The notes beneath the pieces are model-generated. The model did no database searches. It was not told the origin of the DNA and saw only the letters and a program-made list of their open reading frames with translations. The position numbers and the translations under genes are program-made. Shown here one piece after another: positions 1 to 10,936 of a stretch of DNA of 64,000 bases. The stretch's first letter is position 1, and every line of letters starts with the position of its first letter. This stretch comes from an uncultured Synechococcaceae cyanobacterium (GTDB lineage Bacteria > Cyanobacteriota > Cyanobacteriia > PCC-6307 > Cyanobiaceae), in assembly GCA_902572395.1 (NCBI GenBank), contig CACGFX010000002.1:40580-104579 (forward strand), written 5' to 3'.

Positions 1-1
1 A

Positions 2-913
2 ACAAATCCTAAATTAGCTGAAGAAATTGCATCATACTTGGGGATTGAAAATGTCCCTTTAATATCTAAAAGATTTGCAGATGGAGAACTCTATGTTCAG
101 ATTCAGCAATCTATTAGAGGTTGTGATGTATTCCTTATACAACCTACGTGCGCTCCTGTAAACGATAGTTTAATGGAGCTCATGATCATGGTTGACGCAT
201 GCAAGAGAGCTTCCGCAAGGCAAATAACTGCTGTAATACCCTATTTTGGATATGCAAGGGCAGATAGGAAGACCTCAGGAAGAGAGTCTATAACTGCAAA
301 ATTAACTGCTAATTTACTAGAGAAATCAGGAGTTGATAGAGTTCTAGCGATGGACTTACACTCGGCTCAAATACAAGGCTACTTTGATATACCATGCGAT
401 CATATTTACGGTTCACCTGTATTAATTGATTATCTAGAAAGTTTAAATTTAGAAGAAATAGTTGTAGTCTCTCCTGATGTAGGCGGGGTAGCGAGAGCAA
501 GAGCATTCGCCAAATTAATGAAGGACGCGCCCTTGGCTATAATTGATAAAAGGAGATCTTCGCATAATATCGCTGAAAGTCTAACGGTTATTGGTGAAGT
601 CAAAGGTAAAACGGCTATTCTTATAGACGACATGATAGATACCGGAGGCACAATTTGTTCTGGAGCAAATTTACTAAAAAAAGAAGGAGCGAATAGAATA
701 TTTGCATGTGCTTCACATGCTGTATTTTCTCCGCCTTCATATGAAAGATTAAGTTCTAAGAATCTTTTCGAACAAGTTATTGTGACTAACAGCATACCAG
801 TTATACAAAAAGATAATTTTCCTCAGTTAAAAGTTCTTTCCGTCGCTAATATGCTGGGAGAAGCTATTTGGAGAATCCACGAAGAAAGTTCTGTTAGTTC
901 TATGTTTAGATAA
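2..913 (+). CDS. prs: Ribose-phosphate pyrophosphokinase (PRPP synthetase), 5'-truncated by window edge
   Basis: Makes PRPP from ATP and ribose 5-phosphate, the precursor for purine, pyrimidine, histidine, tryptophan and NAD synthesis in the cytosol. The frame is open from base 2 to the stop at 911-913, so about 303 residues are visible and the true start lies left of the window; a TTG at 38 is internal. Seen: the FADGE segment near the N-terminus, DLHSAQIQGYFD in the middle (metal/ATP region) and the PRPP-binding loop LIDDMIDTGGT near the C-terminus, all in the order usual for class I PRPP synthetases of about 330 residues. The next gene is convergent, 14 bp away. Identification is secure; only the 5' end is missing. 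Confidence 0.97.
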   Translation, partial: TNPKLAEEIASYLGIENVPLISKRFADGELYVQIQQSIRGCDVFLIQPTCAPVNDSLMELMIMVDACKRASARQITAVIPYFGYARADRKTSGRESITAKLTANLLEKSGVDRVLAMDLHSAQIQGYFDIPCDHIYGSPVLIDYLESLNLEEIVVVSPDVGGVARARAFAKLMKDAPLAIIDKRRSSHNIAESLTVIGEVKGKTAILIDDMIDTGGTICSGANLLKKEGANRIFACASHAVFSPPSYERLSSKNLFEQVIVTNSIPVIQKDNFPQLKVLSVANMLGEAIWRIHEESSVSSMFR

Positions 914-927
914 AAGAAACTATTTTT

Positions 928-1362
928 TTACAACCCTTGTAATTTCTTGAGTCTCTCAGTTTCAATCTTAAATTGTTTTTCGATCTTTTCAGGAACATTA
1001 TCTGGACACACTTGAAGAGCTGATTCAACTAATTGCAGAGATGCAATAAATTGTAATTGTTTAATATCAACTATTTGTTCTTTCTTTTTCTCTATTATTT
1101 TCCCTCCATGTTTTTGTGATACTACTGATGCAAATGTTGCAGAGGCAACGTTTAATGTTTTTGGGAAATCTAAATCAAATCCTTTTCTTGTCGCATTACA
1201 TAGAAATGAGACACCCATCCCATGATATAAATCTAAATCATTTTTATTGGCAGGGGAATTTTTAACATTTGCATTTACTTTATTTAATTCATTATTTGTA
1301 TCAAATAAAAAAGATGAAAAAATTACTAAGATTGCAAAAAATTTAGATATTTTAAAACTCAT
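928..1362 (-). CDS. Small secreted protein of unknown function (two-cysteine family)
   Basis: 144 residues, not assigned to a named family. The N-terminus has a hydrophobic segment (about residues 6-20) consistent with export or a membrane anchor. The mature part has F-L-C-N-A-T-R-K-G-x-D-x-D-F near residue 55-67 and a second cysteine close to the end, with a Lys-rich stretch between. The same pattern (F-C-D-A-x-R-E-G-x-D-x-D-F, then a late Cys) recurs in the secreted protein at 63449-63841, so I infer the two are paralogues of a cyanobacterial periplasmic family in which the cysteines may form a disulfide. It is convergent with prs and is followed upstream by another minus-strand gene 72 bp away. 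Confidence 0.85.
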   Translation of the reverse strand: MSFKISKFFAILVIFSSFLFDTNNELNKVNANVKNSPANKNDLDLYHGMGVSFLCNATRKGFDLDFPKTLNVASATFASVVSQKHGGKIIEKKKEQIVDIKQLQFIASLQLVESALQVCPDNVPEKIEKQFKIETERLKKLQGL

Positions 1363-1434
1363 ATTAAAATTATTTTAATTAATATTATCAAAGATAACAT
1401 TTTTTATTTTTTTAACTAAATCTGCCACAAGAAT

Positions 1435-1974
1435 TTATTTAATAATTTTAATTTCGTGATGATTCTCTACTATTTTAAGGATATTTTTTTTCCATGAATA
1501 TATAACCCTAAATCTATAATTATCAGCATCTACAAGCCTTGTATGTTCAAGTATATACCAATCTTTGTAGGAAGATTCAAAAATCATTTCGTGTTCGTCG
1601 ACTTGCTTAATATTTGAAATACCTTCATCATTACTTAAATAAAATTTTTCCCTCTTAAGTTGATGGCCTTTTAAAAATGCATGCATTTCTCCTCGTTCTT
1701 TATACTGGGGATTTTCTTCAAAGAAATTATATTTTTTTTCTGGGTACCAAGTAAATTTATAATGCGATTCCCATTCGGATTTACTCTCGAGAGCTTGAAT
1801 CTTTATATTCATACTTAAATTATAATTTTTCTGTGCTTCATCGAGAAAATAAGTTCTATTAGATTTCCACAATCCAATATTCCTGGAAAACCATCTTTTT
1901 AAATTACTATTTAAATTGATTTCAGGAGGATTTTCACCAAAATGTAAATTTTTCTTTGGATTAATAGCAACCAT
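1435..1974 (-). CDS. CpeS-like (calycin-fold) conserved protein, function unknown
   Basis: 179 residues. The pattern FSRNIGLWKSNRTYFL near residues 29-44, followed by alternating short hydrophobic strands and many aromatic residues (EWESHYKFTWYP, YKDWYILEH), resembles the lipocalin-like CpcS/CpeS lyase and DUF3598-type calycin proteins of cyanobacteria. That is a weak, motif-level similarity: a chromophore or lipid-like ligand is possible, but no lyase activity can be claimed from this sequence. No signal peptide or membrane segment. It is divergent from sasA with about 106 bp between starts, a region that should hold both promoters. I am sure of the gene, unsure of the family. Confidence 0.8.
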   Translation of the reverse strand: MVAINPKKNLHFGENPPEINLNSNLKRWFSRNIGLWKSNRTYFLDEAQKNYNLSMNIKIQALESKSEWESHYKFTWYPEKKYNFFEENPQYKERGEMHAFLKGHQLKREKFYLSNDEGISNIKQVDEHEMIFESSYKDWYILEHTRLVDADNYRFRVIYSWKKNILKIVENHHEIKIIK

Positions 1975-2080
1975 TTATAAATAAGACCTATTTATTTAAT
2001 AGCTTATCTGTAAAATAAAAATAAATATCTTAAGGTGTTTATAAGGATTAACAGCTTTTCAACACTTCAGAGGAATACAT

Positions 2081-3199
2081 TTGAATGATAAAAAAGAGCT
2101 AAAACTAATACTTGTGGCAGCTAGAAATCAACTTTCTAGTAATGATATTAAGTCCCTAATAGCTTATTTAGAATCAGATGATTGTGAATTTAATATATCT
2201 CTTCAGATCTCTGAACCCACAGAGCAGCCAGAATTACTTGAATTACATAGATTAGTCGCTATTCCTGCTCTTATAAAGGTTTCCCCAGCTCCAAAGCAAA
2301 TATTTGCTGGAAGTAATATTTTCTCTCAGTTGCAAAAATGGTTGCCAAGGTGGTCACAGGAAGGTTTAACAAAAAATCTTGGGATTAATTTGCAGCCATC
2401 CAAAATTGATTCAATAAGAACTCAAAAAGAATTTCTATTGGAAGACGAACTTCTTGTTTTAAGACAAGAAAATGAGACATTAACAAAAAGAATAGAATCT
2501 CAGGAAAGATTATTAAGAATGGTCGCACATGAATTAAGAACACCTTTAACTGCTGCTACTTTGGCTGTTCAAAGTCAAAAACTAGGACAAATAGATATTT
2601 CAAAATTACAGGAGGTAATTAAAAGACGTCTTGAAGAAATTGAACTCTTATCTCAGGATCTTTTGGAGGTTGGAACAACTAAATGGGAGGCGTTATTTAA
2701 TCCTCAGAAAATTGATTTAGGTAATATTAGTGCTGAAGTAATACTCGAATTAGAAAAATTCTGGAGATTAAGGAATATCGAAATTGATACCGATATTCCC
2801 TCTGATCTGCCAAGTGTATTTGCAGATCAAAGAAGAATGAGGCAAGTATTTTTAAATTTAATTGAAAATGCTATTAAATTTTCTAAAGACTCTGGATCTA
2901 TAAAAATCACTATGATTCATAAGACAAATCAATGGGTAGAAATAACAATTTGTGACAAAGGTGCAGGTATTCCTTTAAGCGAACAAAAAAGAATTTTTCT
3001 AGATAGGGTTAGACTTCCCCAGACCTCTGAAGGAACTTCAGGATTTGGCATAGGATTATCAGTATGTAGGAGAATAGTACAAGTCCATGGAGGAAGAATA
3101 TGGGTTGTATCTGAAATTGGAGTAGGTTCCTGCTTTCATTTCACAGTTCCTGTGTGGCAAGGACAAAACAAAGAGCAACAATACTTGACGAAAGGCTAG
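2081..3199 (+). CDS. sasA: Circadian clock output histidine kinase SasA
   Basis: 372-residue sensor kinase that reads KaiC state and passes phosphate to the response regulator RpaA. Seen: an N-terminal KaiB-like thioredoxin-fold domain (about 1-95), a short coiled linker (about 115-145), the dimerisation/phosphoacceptor H box [10 protein letters not shown] with the phosphorylated His at 150, then an HATPase_c domain with the N box [10 protein letters not shown]1 box DKGAGIPL and G2 box GFGIGLSVC. The start is the TTG at 2081, preceded by AGGAA 5-9 bases upstream; no membrane segment, as expected for SasA. Prochlorococcus is known to keep KaiB, KaiC, SasA and RpaA but to lack KaiA. The kai genes are not in this window. 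Confidence 0.95.
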   Translation: MNDKKELKLILVAARNQLSSNDIKSLIAYLESDDCEFNISLQISEPTEQPELLELHRLVAIPALIKVSPAPKQIFAGSNIFSQLQKWLPRWSQEGLTKNLGINLQPSKIDSIRTQKEFLLEDELLVLRQENETLTKRIESQERLLRMVAHELRTPLTAATLAVQSQKLGQIDISKLQEVIKRRLEEIELLSQDLLEVGTTKWEALFNPQKIDLGNISAEVILELEKFWRLRNIEIDTDIPSDLPSVFADQRRMRQVFLNLIENAIKFSKDSGSIKITMIHKTNQWVEITICDKGAGIPLSEQKRIFLDRVRLPQTSEGTSGFGIGLSVCRRIVQVHGGRIWVVSEIGVGSCFHFTVPVWQGQNKEQQYLTKG

Positions 3200-3240
3200 C
3201 CTTACTCTTAGTTTTTAATAAGCTGTTATGCTAATTCCCT

Positions 3241-3313
3241 GGCCCCATCGTCTAGAGGCCTAGGACACCTCCCTTTCACGGAGGCGACAGGGGTTCGAAT
3301 CCCCTTGGGGCTA
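3241..3313 (+). tRNA. trnE: tRNA-Glu (anticodon TTC)
   Basis: A 73-nt cloverleaf can be drawn: acceptor GGCCCCA pairs with TGGGGCT (one G-U), followed by discriminator A. The anticodon stem CCTCC/GGAGG encloses CTTTCAC with anticodon TTC. The T arm is AGGGG-TTCGAAT-CCCCT. No CCA is encoded. Besides translation, glutamyl-tRNA is the substrate for 5-aminolevulinate and so for chlorophyll in cyanobacteria. No integrase or duplicated 3' end is seen, so there is no sign that this tRNA is an active integration site here. Confidence 0.97.
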
Positions 3314-3324
3314 TTAATTTAAAT

Positions 3325-3867
3325 TTATAACGATTTTTTGGGTGATTTTGCTTGCCGATCTACGGCAATTAAATTTTCTGAAAGATCCTTTTTTAATCTT
3401 TTCTCTATCATCCCTATTGGCATCCACTGAAAACCTTGAACAGTAAGATCATAAATTAATGAATTTTTTGAAGAATTTTTAATGTTTTGTATTTTCCAAC
3501 TACCTTCAAATTTCCTGAAATCTCCTTTTATTAAATTGAATTTTAAGAGACCAAGCTCCTTATCTTCAAATAAGTCTATAGTTACTTCAGCTGAAAATTT
3601 CATGCCAAGGAAATCCTGAGCCCCAACTTGTTTAAGATGCACATTATTTTCCTTCTGAAATATTTTTTTGCTTGATAAAAGATTTGGGATGTAAAGATTT
3701 AGTCGATCATAATCTGTTAAAACACTCCACAAAGAATCGAAACTTGCAGAAGTTGTAAGTTGAGCTGCCAGTCGTCTTGTTCCGCCAGAAAGCTTTTCCA
3801 TCGTCTGCTCAATTGTCCTGAAATCATTCTCTTTATTATGATTCATTGATTCTTGAGGATTATTCAT
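3325..3867 (-). CDS. SRPBCC-fold (polyketide cyclase/COQ10-like) protein
   Basis: 180 residues. After a charged N-terminal tail of about 28 residues comes a START-like/SRPBCC domain: the segment LTTSASFDSLWSVLTDYDRL with IPNL is the typical first strand and helix of Polyketide_cyc family proteins, followed by several beta strands and a C-terminal amphipathic helix MIEKRLKKDLSENL. These proteins bind hydrophobic ligands; the substrate here is unknown. In plants and cyanobacteria relatives are often annotated only as cyclase/dehydrase. It is convergent with tRNA-Glu and divergent from petH, with about 180 AT-rich bases before the petH N-terminal reading frame. Confidence 0.88.
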   Translation of the reverse strand: MNNPQESMNHNKENDFRTIEQTMEKLSGGTRRLAAQLTTSASFDSLWSVLTDYDRLNLYIPNLLSSKKIFQKENNVHLKQVGAQDFLGMKFSAEVTIDLFEDKELGLLKFNLIKGDFRKFEGSWKIQNIKNSSKNSLIYDLTVQGFQWMPIGMIEKRLKKDLSENLIAVDRQAKSPKKSL

Positions 3868-4047
3868 ACAATGAATTTTTAATTAGATAAAAATTATTTC
3901 TGTGTAACTATACTGATAAAAACAATAAATACTGAAAAATAAAAATAATTTCATCTAATTATTCCGATCTCAAAACGTAACCATTTTTGTAAAATCACTA
4001 CAAATTAAACTACAAATTGATAATCTTTTATTAAAGAAATTTAAAAA

Positions 4048-5176
<1,129 letters not shown>

Positions 5177-5286
5177 ATCTTTGATATTTAGATTTAAGTT
5201 TCACCAACTAAATACTTTTTGGTTTAGACACAATATGTAGCTAATATTAAAAAAAAAGAGGATTTTAAATAAAGAATACTAAAAAT

Positions 5287-6810
5287 ATGCCTTCAACTTT
5301 AAGTAATCCTCTAAGATTAGGTTTACGGCAGGAAAGAGTTATATCTCCACAATGCTTAGTAATATTTGGTGCTAGTGGAGACCTTACTCATAGAAAATTA
5401 ATACCAGCCTTATTTGAACTCTATTTGCAGAGAAGAATTCCTAGTGAATTTGGAATAGTTGGTTGTGCTAGAAGACCTTGGACTGATAATGAATTTAGAG
5501 AAAATATGAAAGCAAAGCTATTAAATCAAATATCTGGAAAAGAAAGGGAGTGGGAACAATTTTCTAATTATCTTTTCTATGAACCTGTTGATCTTCAACA
5601 AAGTGATCATGTCTTAAGGCTTTCTAAGAGATTAAATGAAATTGATAAAACACAAGCTACTCATGGGAATAGAACATTTTATTTGTCAGTATCTCCGAAT
5701 TTCTATGCAAGTGGATGTAAAGCTTTAAAAGTAGCTGGCCTTTTAGATGACCCTAAGAAAAGTCGTTTAGTGATTGAAAAACCTTTTGGAAGAAATTATT
5801 CAAGTGCAAAAAAATTGAATAAGATCGTCCAAAGTTGCGCTGAAGAAAGTCAGATTTATAGGATTGATCATTATTTAGGTAAAGAGACAGTTCAGAATAT
5901 TCTAGTTTTGAGGTTTGCTAACACTATTTTTGAACCAATCTGGAACAGAAATTATATATCAAGTGTTCAAATTACTTCATCTGAAACAGTGGGTGTTGAA
6001 GATAGAGCAGGATATTACGAAAGCTCTGGTGCTCTAAGGGATATGCTTCAAAATCATATGACACAAATGCTTGCTGTTACTGCTATGGAACCTCCTGGAA
6101 AGTTTGAACCGGAAGCAATAAGAAATGAAAAAGCTAAGGTTCTTCAAGCTTCAAAACTTGCTGACGAAAATGAACCATGGAATTGTTGCATAAGAGGTCA
6201 ATATGGAGAAGGAGGAAATATTTCAAATCGACTAAAAGGATATCGGCAGGAAGATGGTGTTAATTGTAATAGCACGACAGAAACTTATATTGCTACAAAA
6301 GTTTTCGTTGATAACTGGCGTTGGCAAGGGGTTCCTTTTTATTTGAGAACAGGTAAAAGACTACCTAAAAGACTTGGAGAAATAGTCTTGACTTTTAAAG
6401 ACGTTCCTGTTCATTTATTTGAATCAACAATAATAAATCCTGCCCCAAATCAACTTATCCTTAGAATTCAGCCAAATGAAGGTGCAACTTTCAAATTTGA
6501 GGTAAAATCTCCTGGTTCTGGAATGAAATCAAGACCTGTTGAGATGGAATTCTCTTATGATGAATCATTTGGAGAACCCTCAGATGAAGGCTATGTAAGA
6601 TTATTGGCTGATGCAATGCTTTCTGACCCAACACTATTTACTCGAAGTGATGAAGTAGAAGCAGCCTGGAAACTCTATACGCCATTAATAGAATTGATGG
6701 ATAATTCTCCTTGGAAGTTACCTATTTATAATTATGAATCTATGACGTGGGGACCTCCTGAGTCTGATCAATTAATTTCAAAAGATAATATTTTCTGGCG
6801 TAGACCTTAA
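5287..6810 (+). CDS. zwf: Glucose-6-phosphate 1-dehydrogenase
   Basis: Oxidises glucose 6-phosphate to 6-phosphogluconolactone with NADP+, the entry to the oxidative pentose phosphate pathway that supplies NADPH in the dark. 507 residues, normal length. Seen: coenzyme-binding IFGASGDLTHRKLIPALF (about 27-44), the active-site RIDHYLGKE with its catalytic His around residue 196-197, and the substrate-binding YLRTGKRLPKR stretch about residue 352. Starts at ATG 5287. The opcA gene follows after 2 bp and cobB 3 bp later, so the three are probably co-transcribed. In cyanobacteria Zwf activity depends on OpcA and on thiol redox state. Confidence 0.98.
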   Translation: MPSTLSNPLRLGLRQERVISPQCLVIFGASGDLTHRKLIPALFELYLQRRIPSEFGIVGCARRPWTDNEFRENMKAKLLNQISGKEREWEQFSNYLFYEPVDLQQSDHVLRLSKRLNEIDKTQATHGNRTFYLSVSPNFYASGCKALKVAGLLDDPKKSRLVIEKPFGRNYSSAKKLNKIVQSCAEESQIYRIDHYLGKETVQNILVLRFANTIFEPIWNRNYISSVQITSSETVGVEDRAGYYESSGALRDMLQNHMTQMLAVTAMEPPGKFEPEAIRNEKAKVLQASKLADENEPWNCCIRGQYGEGGNISNRLKGYRQEDGVNCNSTTETYIATKVFVDNWRWQGVPFYLRTGKRLPKRLGEIVLTFKDVPVHLFESTIINPAPNQLILRIQPNEGATFKFEVKSPGSGMKSRPVEMEFSYDESFGEPSDEGYVRLLADAMLSDPTLFTRSDEVEAAWKLYTPLIELMDNSPWKLPIYNYESMTWGPPESDQLISKDNIFWRRP

Positions 6811-6812
6811 AA

Positions 6813-8114
6813 ATGAAACCTCAACTAACACTCCAAACCCCTTTAGAGCTTCCTTATCAGGAAATTTCTAATTACCTTAATAAATTATGGATTTCAGAAG
6901 ATAATGATAATAGTGGAGCCAATACTTTTACATTAATGGTCTGGCAGCCTGCTTGGCTAGAACAATGTTTGGTTCAAAAAGGATTAGTAAATGGACCAAT
7001 TACTGGAAATTTAAGTCCAGAGATAATTGAAGTTGCTAAAAAATTTATATTAGATCAAGGACTTCCTATCACTACTTCCCTAAATAGTGAAGAATTATTG
7101 AATTTGTTGAAGAAAAATTTATCTAATAAAGACTTTGAAGATTTTAGAGGACAATTTTTTGAATCATCAATAAGTACATTGAATCCAAGAAGACTAATAA
7201 CTCTAGCGCCAACATTAAATAAAAATTCGGATATCAAAACTTTTGTATCGGCTTACTGTCCATTAAGTGATACTTCAACTATGCAACCTATATGTGGGGA
7301 TTTAGTTGTCATTAGGGGGGACGCGGCCTCAATATCTAATAAAGGATTAAAAATAATTGATGGTTTATCAATTGACGAATTACCTTCATGGTTATGGTGG
7401 AATGGAAGCTTGGATGAATCACCTGAAATCTTCGAATTTTTTATTAATTATGGTCTAAGGTTAATAATTGATACTGCTCTTGGATCGCCTCAAAGATGTT
7501 TAAAAGTTTTAGATCAATTAAATAACTCAAATAAATCTATTAATGATTTGAATTGGGTTAGATTGAAAAATTGGAGGGAATCATTAGCAATGATTTTTGA
7601 TCCGCCCTCGAGGAGACAAATTTTAGATCATATTACTGATATAGATATTGATATCGCAGGAGATCATATGATTCAAGCTTTGTTTTTGATTTCATGGATT
7701 AGTGATAAGCTTGGTTGGTCATTTCTGAGTGTTGAAAGGGATATAGAATCAATAAAAATAGAGTTTGAAAGAATTAATGGCGAAATAATTTCTGCATCAA
7801 TTAATCCCTTATCTTTGGGAAATCCAAGTATTCATTTAGGACAAGTTATTGGATTGAGGCTGATTTCAAAAATAAGTGAGGTTCAAAAAAATAACACTTG
7901 TGTAATACTTGGCTGTGAATCAGTGGAGTGTATGAGACTTGAAGCAGGGGGAATGGCTAATATGGAATTAATAGAACAAGTTGTTCCAAATTCTTTTTCT
8001 ACATCAGAGTATGATGTTAGTAAATTATTGGGAAGTAGTAGAGGTAATACCAGCCCTCTTTTTGAAAATTCTATAAAAATAGCCCTTCAAATATTTAATG
8101 GTTTTAAGAACTAA
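6813..8114 (+). CDS. opcA: Glucose-6-phosphate dehydrogenase assembly protein OpcA
   Basis: 433 residues. OpcA is an allosteric and assembly partner that activates cyanobacterial glucose-6-phosphate dehydrogenase and carries redox information from thioredoxin. The assignment rests on its position 2 bp after zwf (the conserved order in cyanobacteria), its length, and typical OpcA segments such as GANTFTLMVWQPAWLEQ near residue 35 and LGSPQRCLKVLDQL near residue 225. Several cysteines are present (including two in CVILGCESVEC near residue 367-375). No membrane segment. The stop is followed 3 bp later by the cobB start. Confidence 0.93.
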   Translation: MKPQLTLQTPLELPYQEISNYLNKLWISEDNDNSGANTFTLMVWQPAWLEQCLVQKGLVNGPITGNLSPEIIEVAKKFILDQGLPITTSLNSEELLNLLKKNLSNKDFEDFRGQFFESSISTLNPRRLITLAPTLNKNSDIKTFVSAYCPLSDTSTMQPICGDLVVIRGDAASISNKGLKIIDGLSIDELPSWLWWNGSLDESPEIFEFFINYGLRLIIDTALGSPQRCLKVLDQLNNSNKSINDLNWVRLKNWRESLAMIFDPPSRRQILDHITDIDIDIAGDHMIQALFLISWISDKLGWSFLSVERDIESIKIEFERINGEIISASINPLSLGNPSIHLGQVIGLRLISKISEVQKNNTCVILGCESVECMRLEAGGMANMELIEQVVPNSFSTSEYDVSKLLGSSRGNTSPLFENSIKIALQIFNGFKN

Positions 8115-8117
8115 TAG

Positions 8118-9509
8118 ATGCCTTGTGTAATATCTTCTCCTTCAACTGATAGTGGAAAAACTACATTATCGCTTTTGCTATCTTGTTGGGCGTTTTCAAA
8201 AGGTATAAAGTTACAAACTTTCAAGGTTGGCCCAGATTATCTTGATCAACAACAACTTAGTTCAATTGGCCAACCTATTTGTAGGAATTTAGATATTTTT
8301 TTAAGTGGTGAGGAATGGGTTCAAGAAAGTTTTTTTAAACATTCTTTTAAATATGAATTCTCATTAATTGAAGGGGCAATGGGTCTATTTGATGGATTAG
8401 GGGCAACAACCTATTCAAGCACGGCAAATATTTCTAAACTTCTCAATGCCCCAATAATTTTTATTGTTAATGCTAGAGGTCAAGTAGCTTCTCTTCTGGC
8501 GACTATTCGAGGTTTTAGAGATTTTGATGGTGAGTTGTCAATAGCAGGAATTATATTTAACAACGTTAATTCAGATAGACATAAAAAATTGATCAAAGAG
8601 GTTTTTAAAGATGAAGAATTCGAAATTCTTGGTTTTTTACCATCTGATTCAAAAATAACTTTAAACAAAGCTAATTTAGGTTTGATATCTCCAATGGAAA
8701 ATGAAAAAGAAATTGATGTGGAATATTTTGCAAATTTCGCCGAAAGAAACCTTGATGTATTTTCTCTTATTAAATTTCTGAAATCTCCTCAAAAGAAAAT
8801 ATTTAATTCTGTCAATTTTCAAGATTTTAAAATAGACAAAAGTAAACCTATAGCAATTGCAGAAGATAAAATCTTTCATTTTCAATACCCTGAAACTAAG
8901 GAGTTTTTGAGTGAAATAGGCATTCCATTAATTTCATGGAGTATTTATGATGATGAAGAAATACCTAATGAGGCTTCTTCTTTAATTATTCCTGGGGGAT
9001 TCCCTGAAAAATATGCTGATCATATAAGTAACTCTACAAAAAGCTTAAATTCGTTAAAGAAATTCCGCAAAAATGGATTTATATATGCTGAGTGCGGAGG
9101 GATGATGATTTTAGGAGATTTCATAAAAGATGAAAATGGTAATAATCATAAAATGAGTGGCATCCTACCTTTTAGTTCAAAAAAAAGTAAACTTTCAGTA
9201 GGTTATAGATACATTGAGGGTTTAAAAGATACCCCGATCATTAAACAAAATCAATTAATTAGAGGACATGAATTTCATTATTGGGAAATTGAAAATAATT
9301 TATCTGAACTTGATTTTGGAAAGGCTGATCATCAGAAGAAACTTTCTTCCCCATGGAAAATTAAATCTTGGAAAACCGAATACAAAAATGAAGGCTTTTT
9401 TGATGAAAAATTACATGCAAGTTGGATTCACTTACATTTGCCAAGTTCTCTAGAAGTCGCAAAAAACTTTATAGATGCCACCCAAATTACTTTTTCAAAG
9501 CATTCTTAA
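8118..9509 (+). CDS. cobB: Cobyrinate a,c-diamide synthase
   Basis: Uses ATP and glutamine to amidate cobyrinic acid at side chains a and c on the way to (pseudo)cobalamin. 463 residues. Seen: N-terminal P-loop-like SPSTDSGKTTLSLLL (7-21), EGAMGLFDG near residue 90, then the class I amidotransferase half with the nucleophile Cys in YAECGGMM (about residue 330) and the RGHEFHYW segment near residue 382. The layout and length fit CobB/CbiA. It is the third gene of the zwf-opcA-cobB run, an arrangement that is probably a matter of compact genomes rather than shared pathway. Its stop overlaps the convergent PAP2-family gene by 4 nt. Confidence 0.95.
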   Translation: MPCVISSPSTDSGKTTLSLLLSCWAFSKGIKLQTFKVGPDYLDQQQLSSIGQPICRNLDIFLSGEEWVQESFFKHSFKYEFSLIEGAMGLFDGLGATTYSSTANISKLLNAPIIFIVNARGQVASLLATIRGFRDFDGELSIAGIIFNNVNSDRHKKLIKEVFKDEEFEILGFLPSDSKITLNKANLGLISPMENEKEIDVEYFANFAERNLDVFSLIKFLKSPQKKIFNSVNFQDFKIDKSKPIAIAEDKIFHFQYPETKEFLSEIGIPLISWSIYDDEEIPNEASSLIIPGGFPEKYADHISNSTKSLNSLKKFRKNGFIYAECGGMMILGDFIKDENGNNHKMSGILPFSSKKSKLSVGYRYIEGLKDTPIIKQNQLIRGHEFHYWEIENNLSELDFGKADHQKKLSSPWKIKSWKTEYKNEGFFDEKLHASWIHLHLPSSLEVAKNFIDATQITFSKHS

Positions 9510-9985
9510 TTTATTACCAAATCAAATATTTTGAGAGGAGAACCTAAAAAAAACATTCCAGGTAAAGTGATTAATGGTCCTATAAAACTCCCTACCATGA
9601 CCTCAATTTTTGTATGGCCTAGGGTTTCTTTTAATAGTAATTCAGATTGTGGGTCTAGTTTTTTTGATAGTTTATTAATTTCTGCAGCTTGAATCCCAGC
9701 TGATTTTCGAACACCACTAGCGTCATACATAACTATTAGTGCTATAGCAACTGATAATGCGAATATTGAGCTATCAAATCCTAATTCATAACCTATACCA
9801 GATGTGGCACCAGTTATTAAGGCGGAATGACTTGAGGGCATACCACCCGTCTCGAACATAATTCCAAATCTTATCTCACCAGTTGAAAAGAAATTAAATA
9901 TGATTTTAAAAAATTGAGCTAGCAAACAGGATAATAGGCTCCAGAAAAGAACTGAATTATTAAAAAAAGAAAAAAACTCAGACAT
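9506..9985 (-). CDS. Divergent PAP2 family membrane protein (DUF212)
   Basis: 159 residues with about four hydrophobic segments. The conserved GGMPSSHSALITG motif (about residues 47-59) and YDASGVRKSAGIQA (about 87-100) are the signature of the divergent PAP2/DUF212 family related to acid phosphatase and vanadium haloperoxidase. A lipid-phosphate phosphatase role is plausible from the fold; no substrate is established. The next minus-strand gene upstream is crtE, 12 bp away, so the two are likely co-transcribed. This neighbourhood with a prenyl-diphosphate synthase makes an isoprenoid-diphosphate substrate conceivable, but that is inference. The stop overlaps the end of cobB. Confidence 0.92.
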   Translation of the reverse strand: MSEFFSFFNNSVLFWSLLSCLLAQFFKIIFNFFSTGEIRFGIMFETGGMPSSHSALITGATSGIGYELGFDSSIFALSVAIALIVMYDASGVRKSAGIQAAEINKLSKKLDPQSELLLKETLGHTKIEVMVGSFIGPLITLPGMFFLGSPLKIFDLVIN

Positions 9986-9997
9986 AAATTAAAAAAA

Positions 9998-10900
9998 TTA
10001 TCTATCTCTATTTGTAATAAAGTCAGCTAAAGATATTAAATGCTTTGCATCTGCACCCCAAGGTTCAATTGCTTTTTTTGCTTTTTCAACTAAATCAAAT
10101 GCTCTTTTCTTTGACTCCTCCATTCCAAGTAATTTAGGGTAAGTAGTTTTGTCAGCTAAAAGATCTTTGCCGGCAGTTTTACCAAGCTTTTCACTGCTGG
10201 AAGTTAAATCAAGAATATCATCTATTATTTGGAATGCTAAACCAATTCCCTCTGCATATGTTGTCAGAGCTTGTAATAGTTTTTCGTTAGCTCCTGCGAT
10301 CATCGCACCTGTTCTAACGCAGGCCTTCAATAAAGCCCCAGTCTTATGAAGATGAATATATTCGAGAGTTTCAAGGTCGACTTCTTTGCCTTCGCATTCC
10401 AAATCAACAACTTGCCCCCCTACTAAGCCTGGTGCACCAGCAACTAAGGATAATTCGCCAACCACATTTAATAATCTATTTGGATCGACTCCAGGGCTTC
10501 TTAAAGAGACCATTTCAAAGGCCCTTGTCAATAAAGCATCGCCTGCAAGAATAGCTATTGCATCTCCATATACTTTATGATTTGTCGCCCTACCTCTCCT
10601 CAAGTCATCATTATCCATGGCGGGTAGATCATCATGAATCAAGGACATTGTATGGATCATTTCTATCGCTACCGCAGTAGGAACTGCAAGAGAAGGTTCT
10701 CCTCCAGCCAGTGCACAAGATGCTAAACATAAAATTGGACGTATTCTTTTCCCTCCAGCTAAGAGGGAATATCTCATTGATTCTCTGAGTATTTCTGGAT
10801 TCTCAGGACCCAAGGAAAAATCAAGTGCTTCTTCTACAACCTTTTTTGTATTTTTAAGATATTTTTCAAAATCAGAAATACTATTTATAACTTCAGTCAT
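9998..10900 (-). CDS. crtE: Geranylgeranyl diphosphate synthase
   Basis: Condenses isopentenyl diphosphate with allylic diphosphates to C20 GGPP for carotenoids, the chlorophyll phytyl tail and quinones. 300 residues. Seen: the first aspartate-rich motif [19 protein letters not shown] (about 92-110) and the second, DDILD, near residue 221, with the GGKRIRP substrate-binding segment near residue 49 and a conserved lysine after [17 protein letters not shown]. The spacing in the first Asp motif (DDxxxxD) is the bacterial type. It lies upstream of the PAP2-like gene and downstream of folD in the same orientation with 36 bp between. Confidence 0.96.
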   Translation of the reverse strand: MTEVINSISDFEKYLKNTKKVVEEALDFSLGPENPEILRESMRYSLLAGGKRIRPILCLASCALAGGEPSLAVPTAVAIEMIHTMSLIHDDLPAMDNDDLRRGRATNHKVYGDAIAILAGDALLTRAFEMVSLRSPGVDPNRLLNVVGELSLVAGAPGLVGGQVVDLECEGKEVDLETLEYIHLHKTGALLKACVRTGAMIAGANEKLLQALTTYAEGIGLAFQIIDDILDLTSSSEKLGKTAGKDLLADKTTYPKLLGMEESKKRAFDLVEKAKKAIEPWGADAKHLISLADFITNRDR

Positions 10901-10936
10901 TTTATACCTTTAGTAAAAAAAATTTCATCTTGGAGT

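Noticed and set aside
3241..3313. tRNA-Glu as an integration site
   Set aside because: No integrase and no repeated tRNA 3' end within the window.
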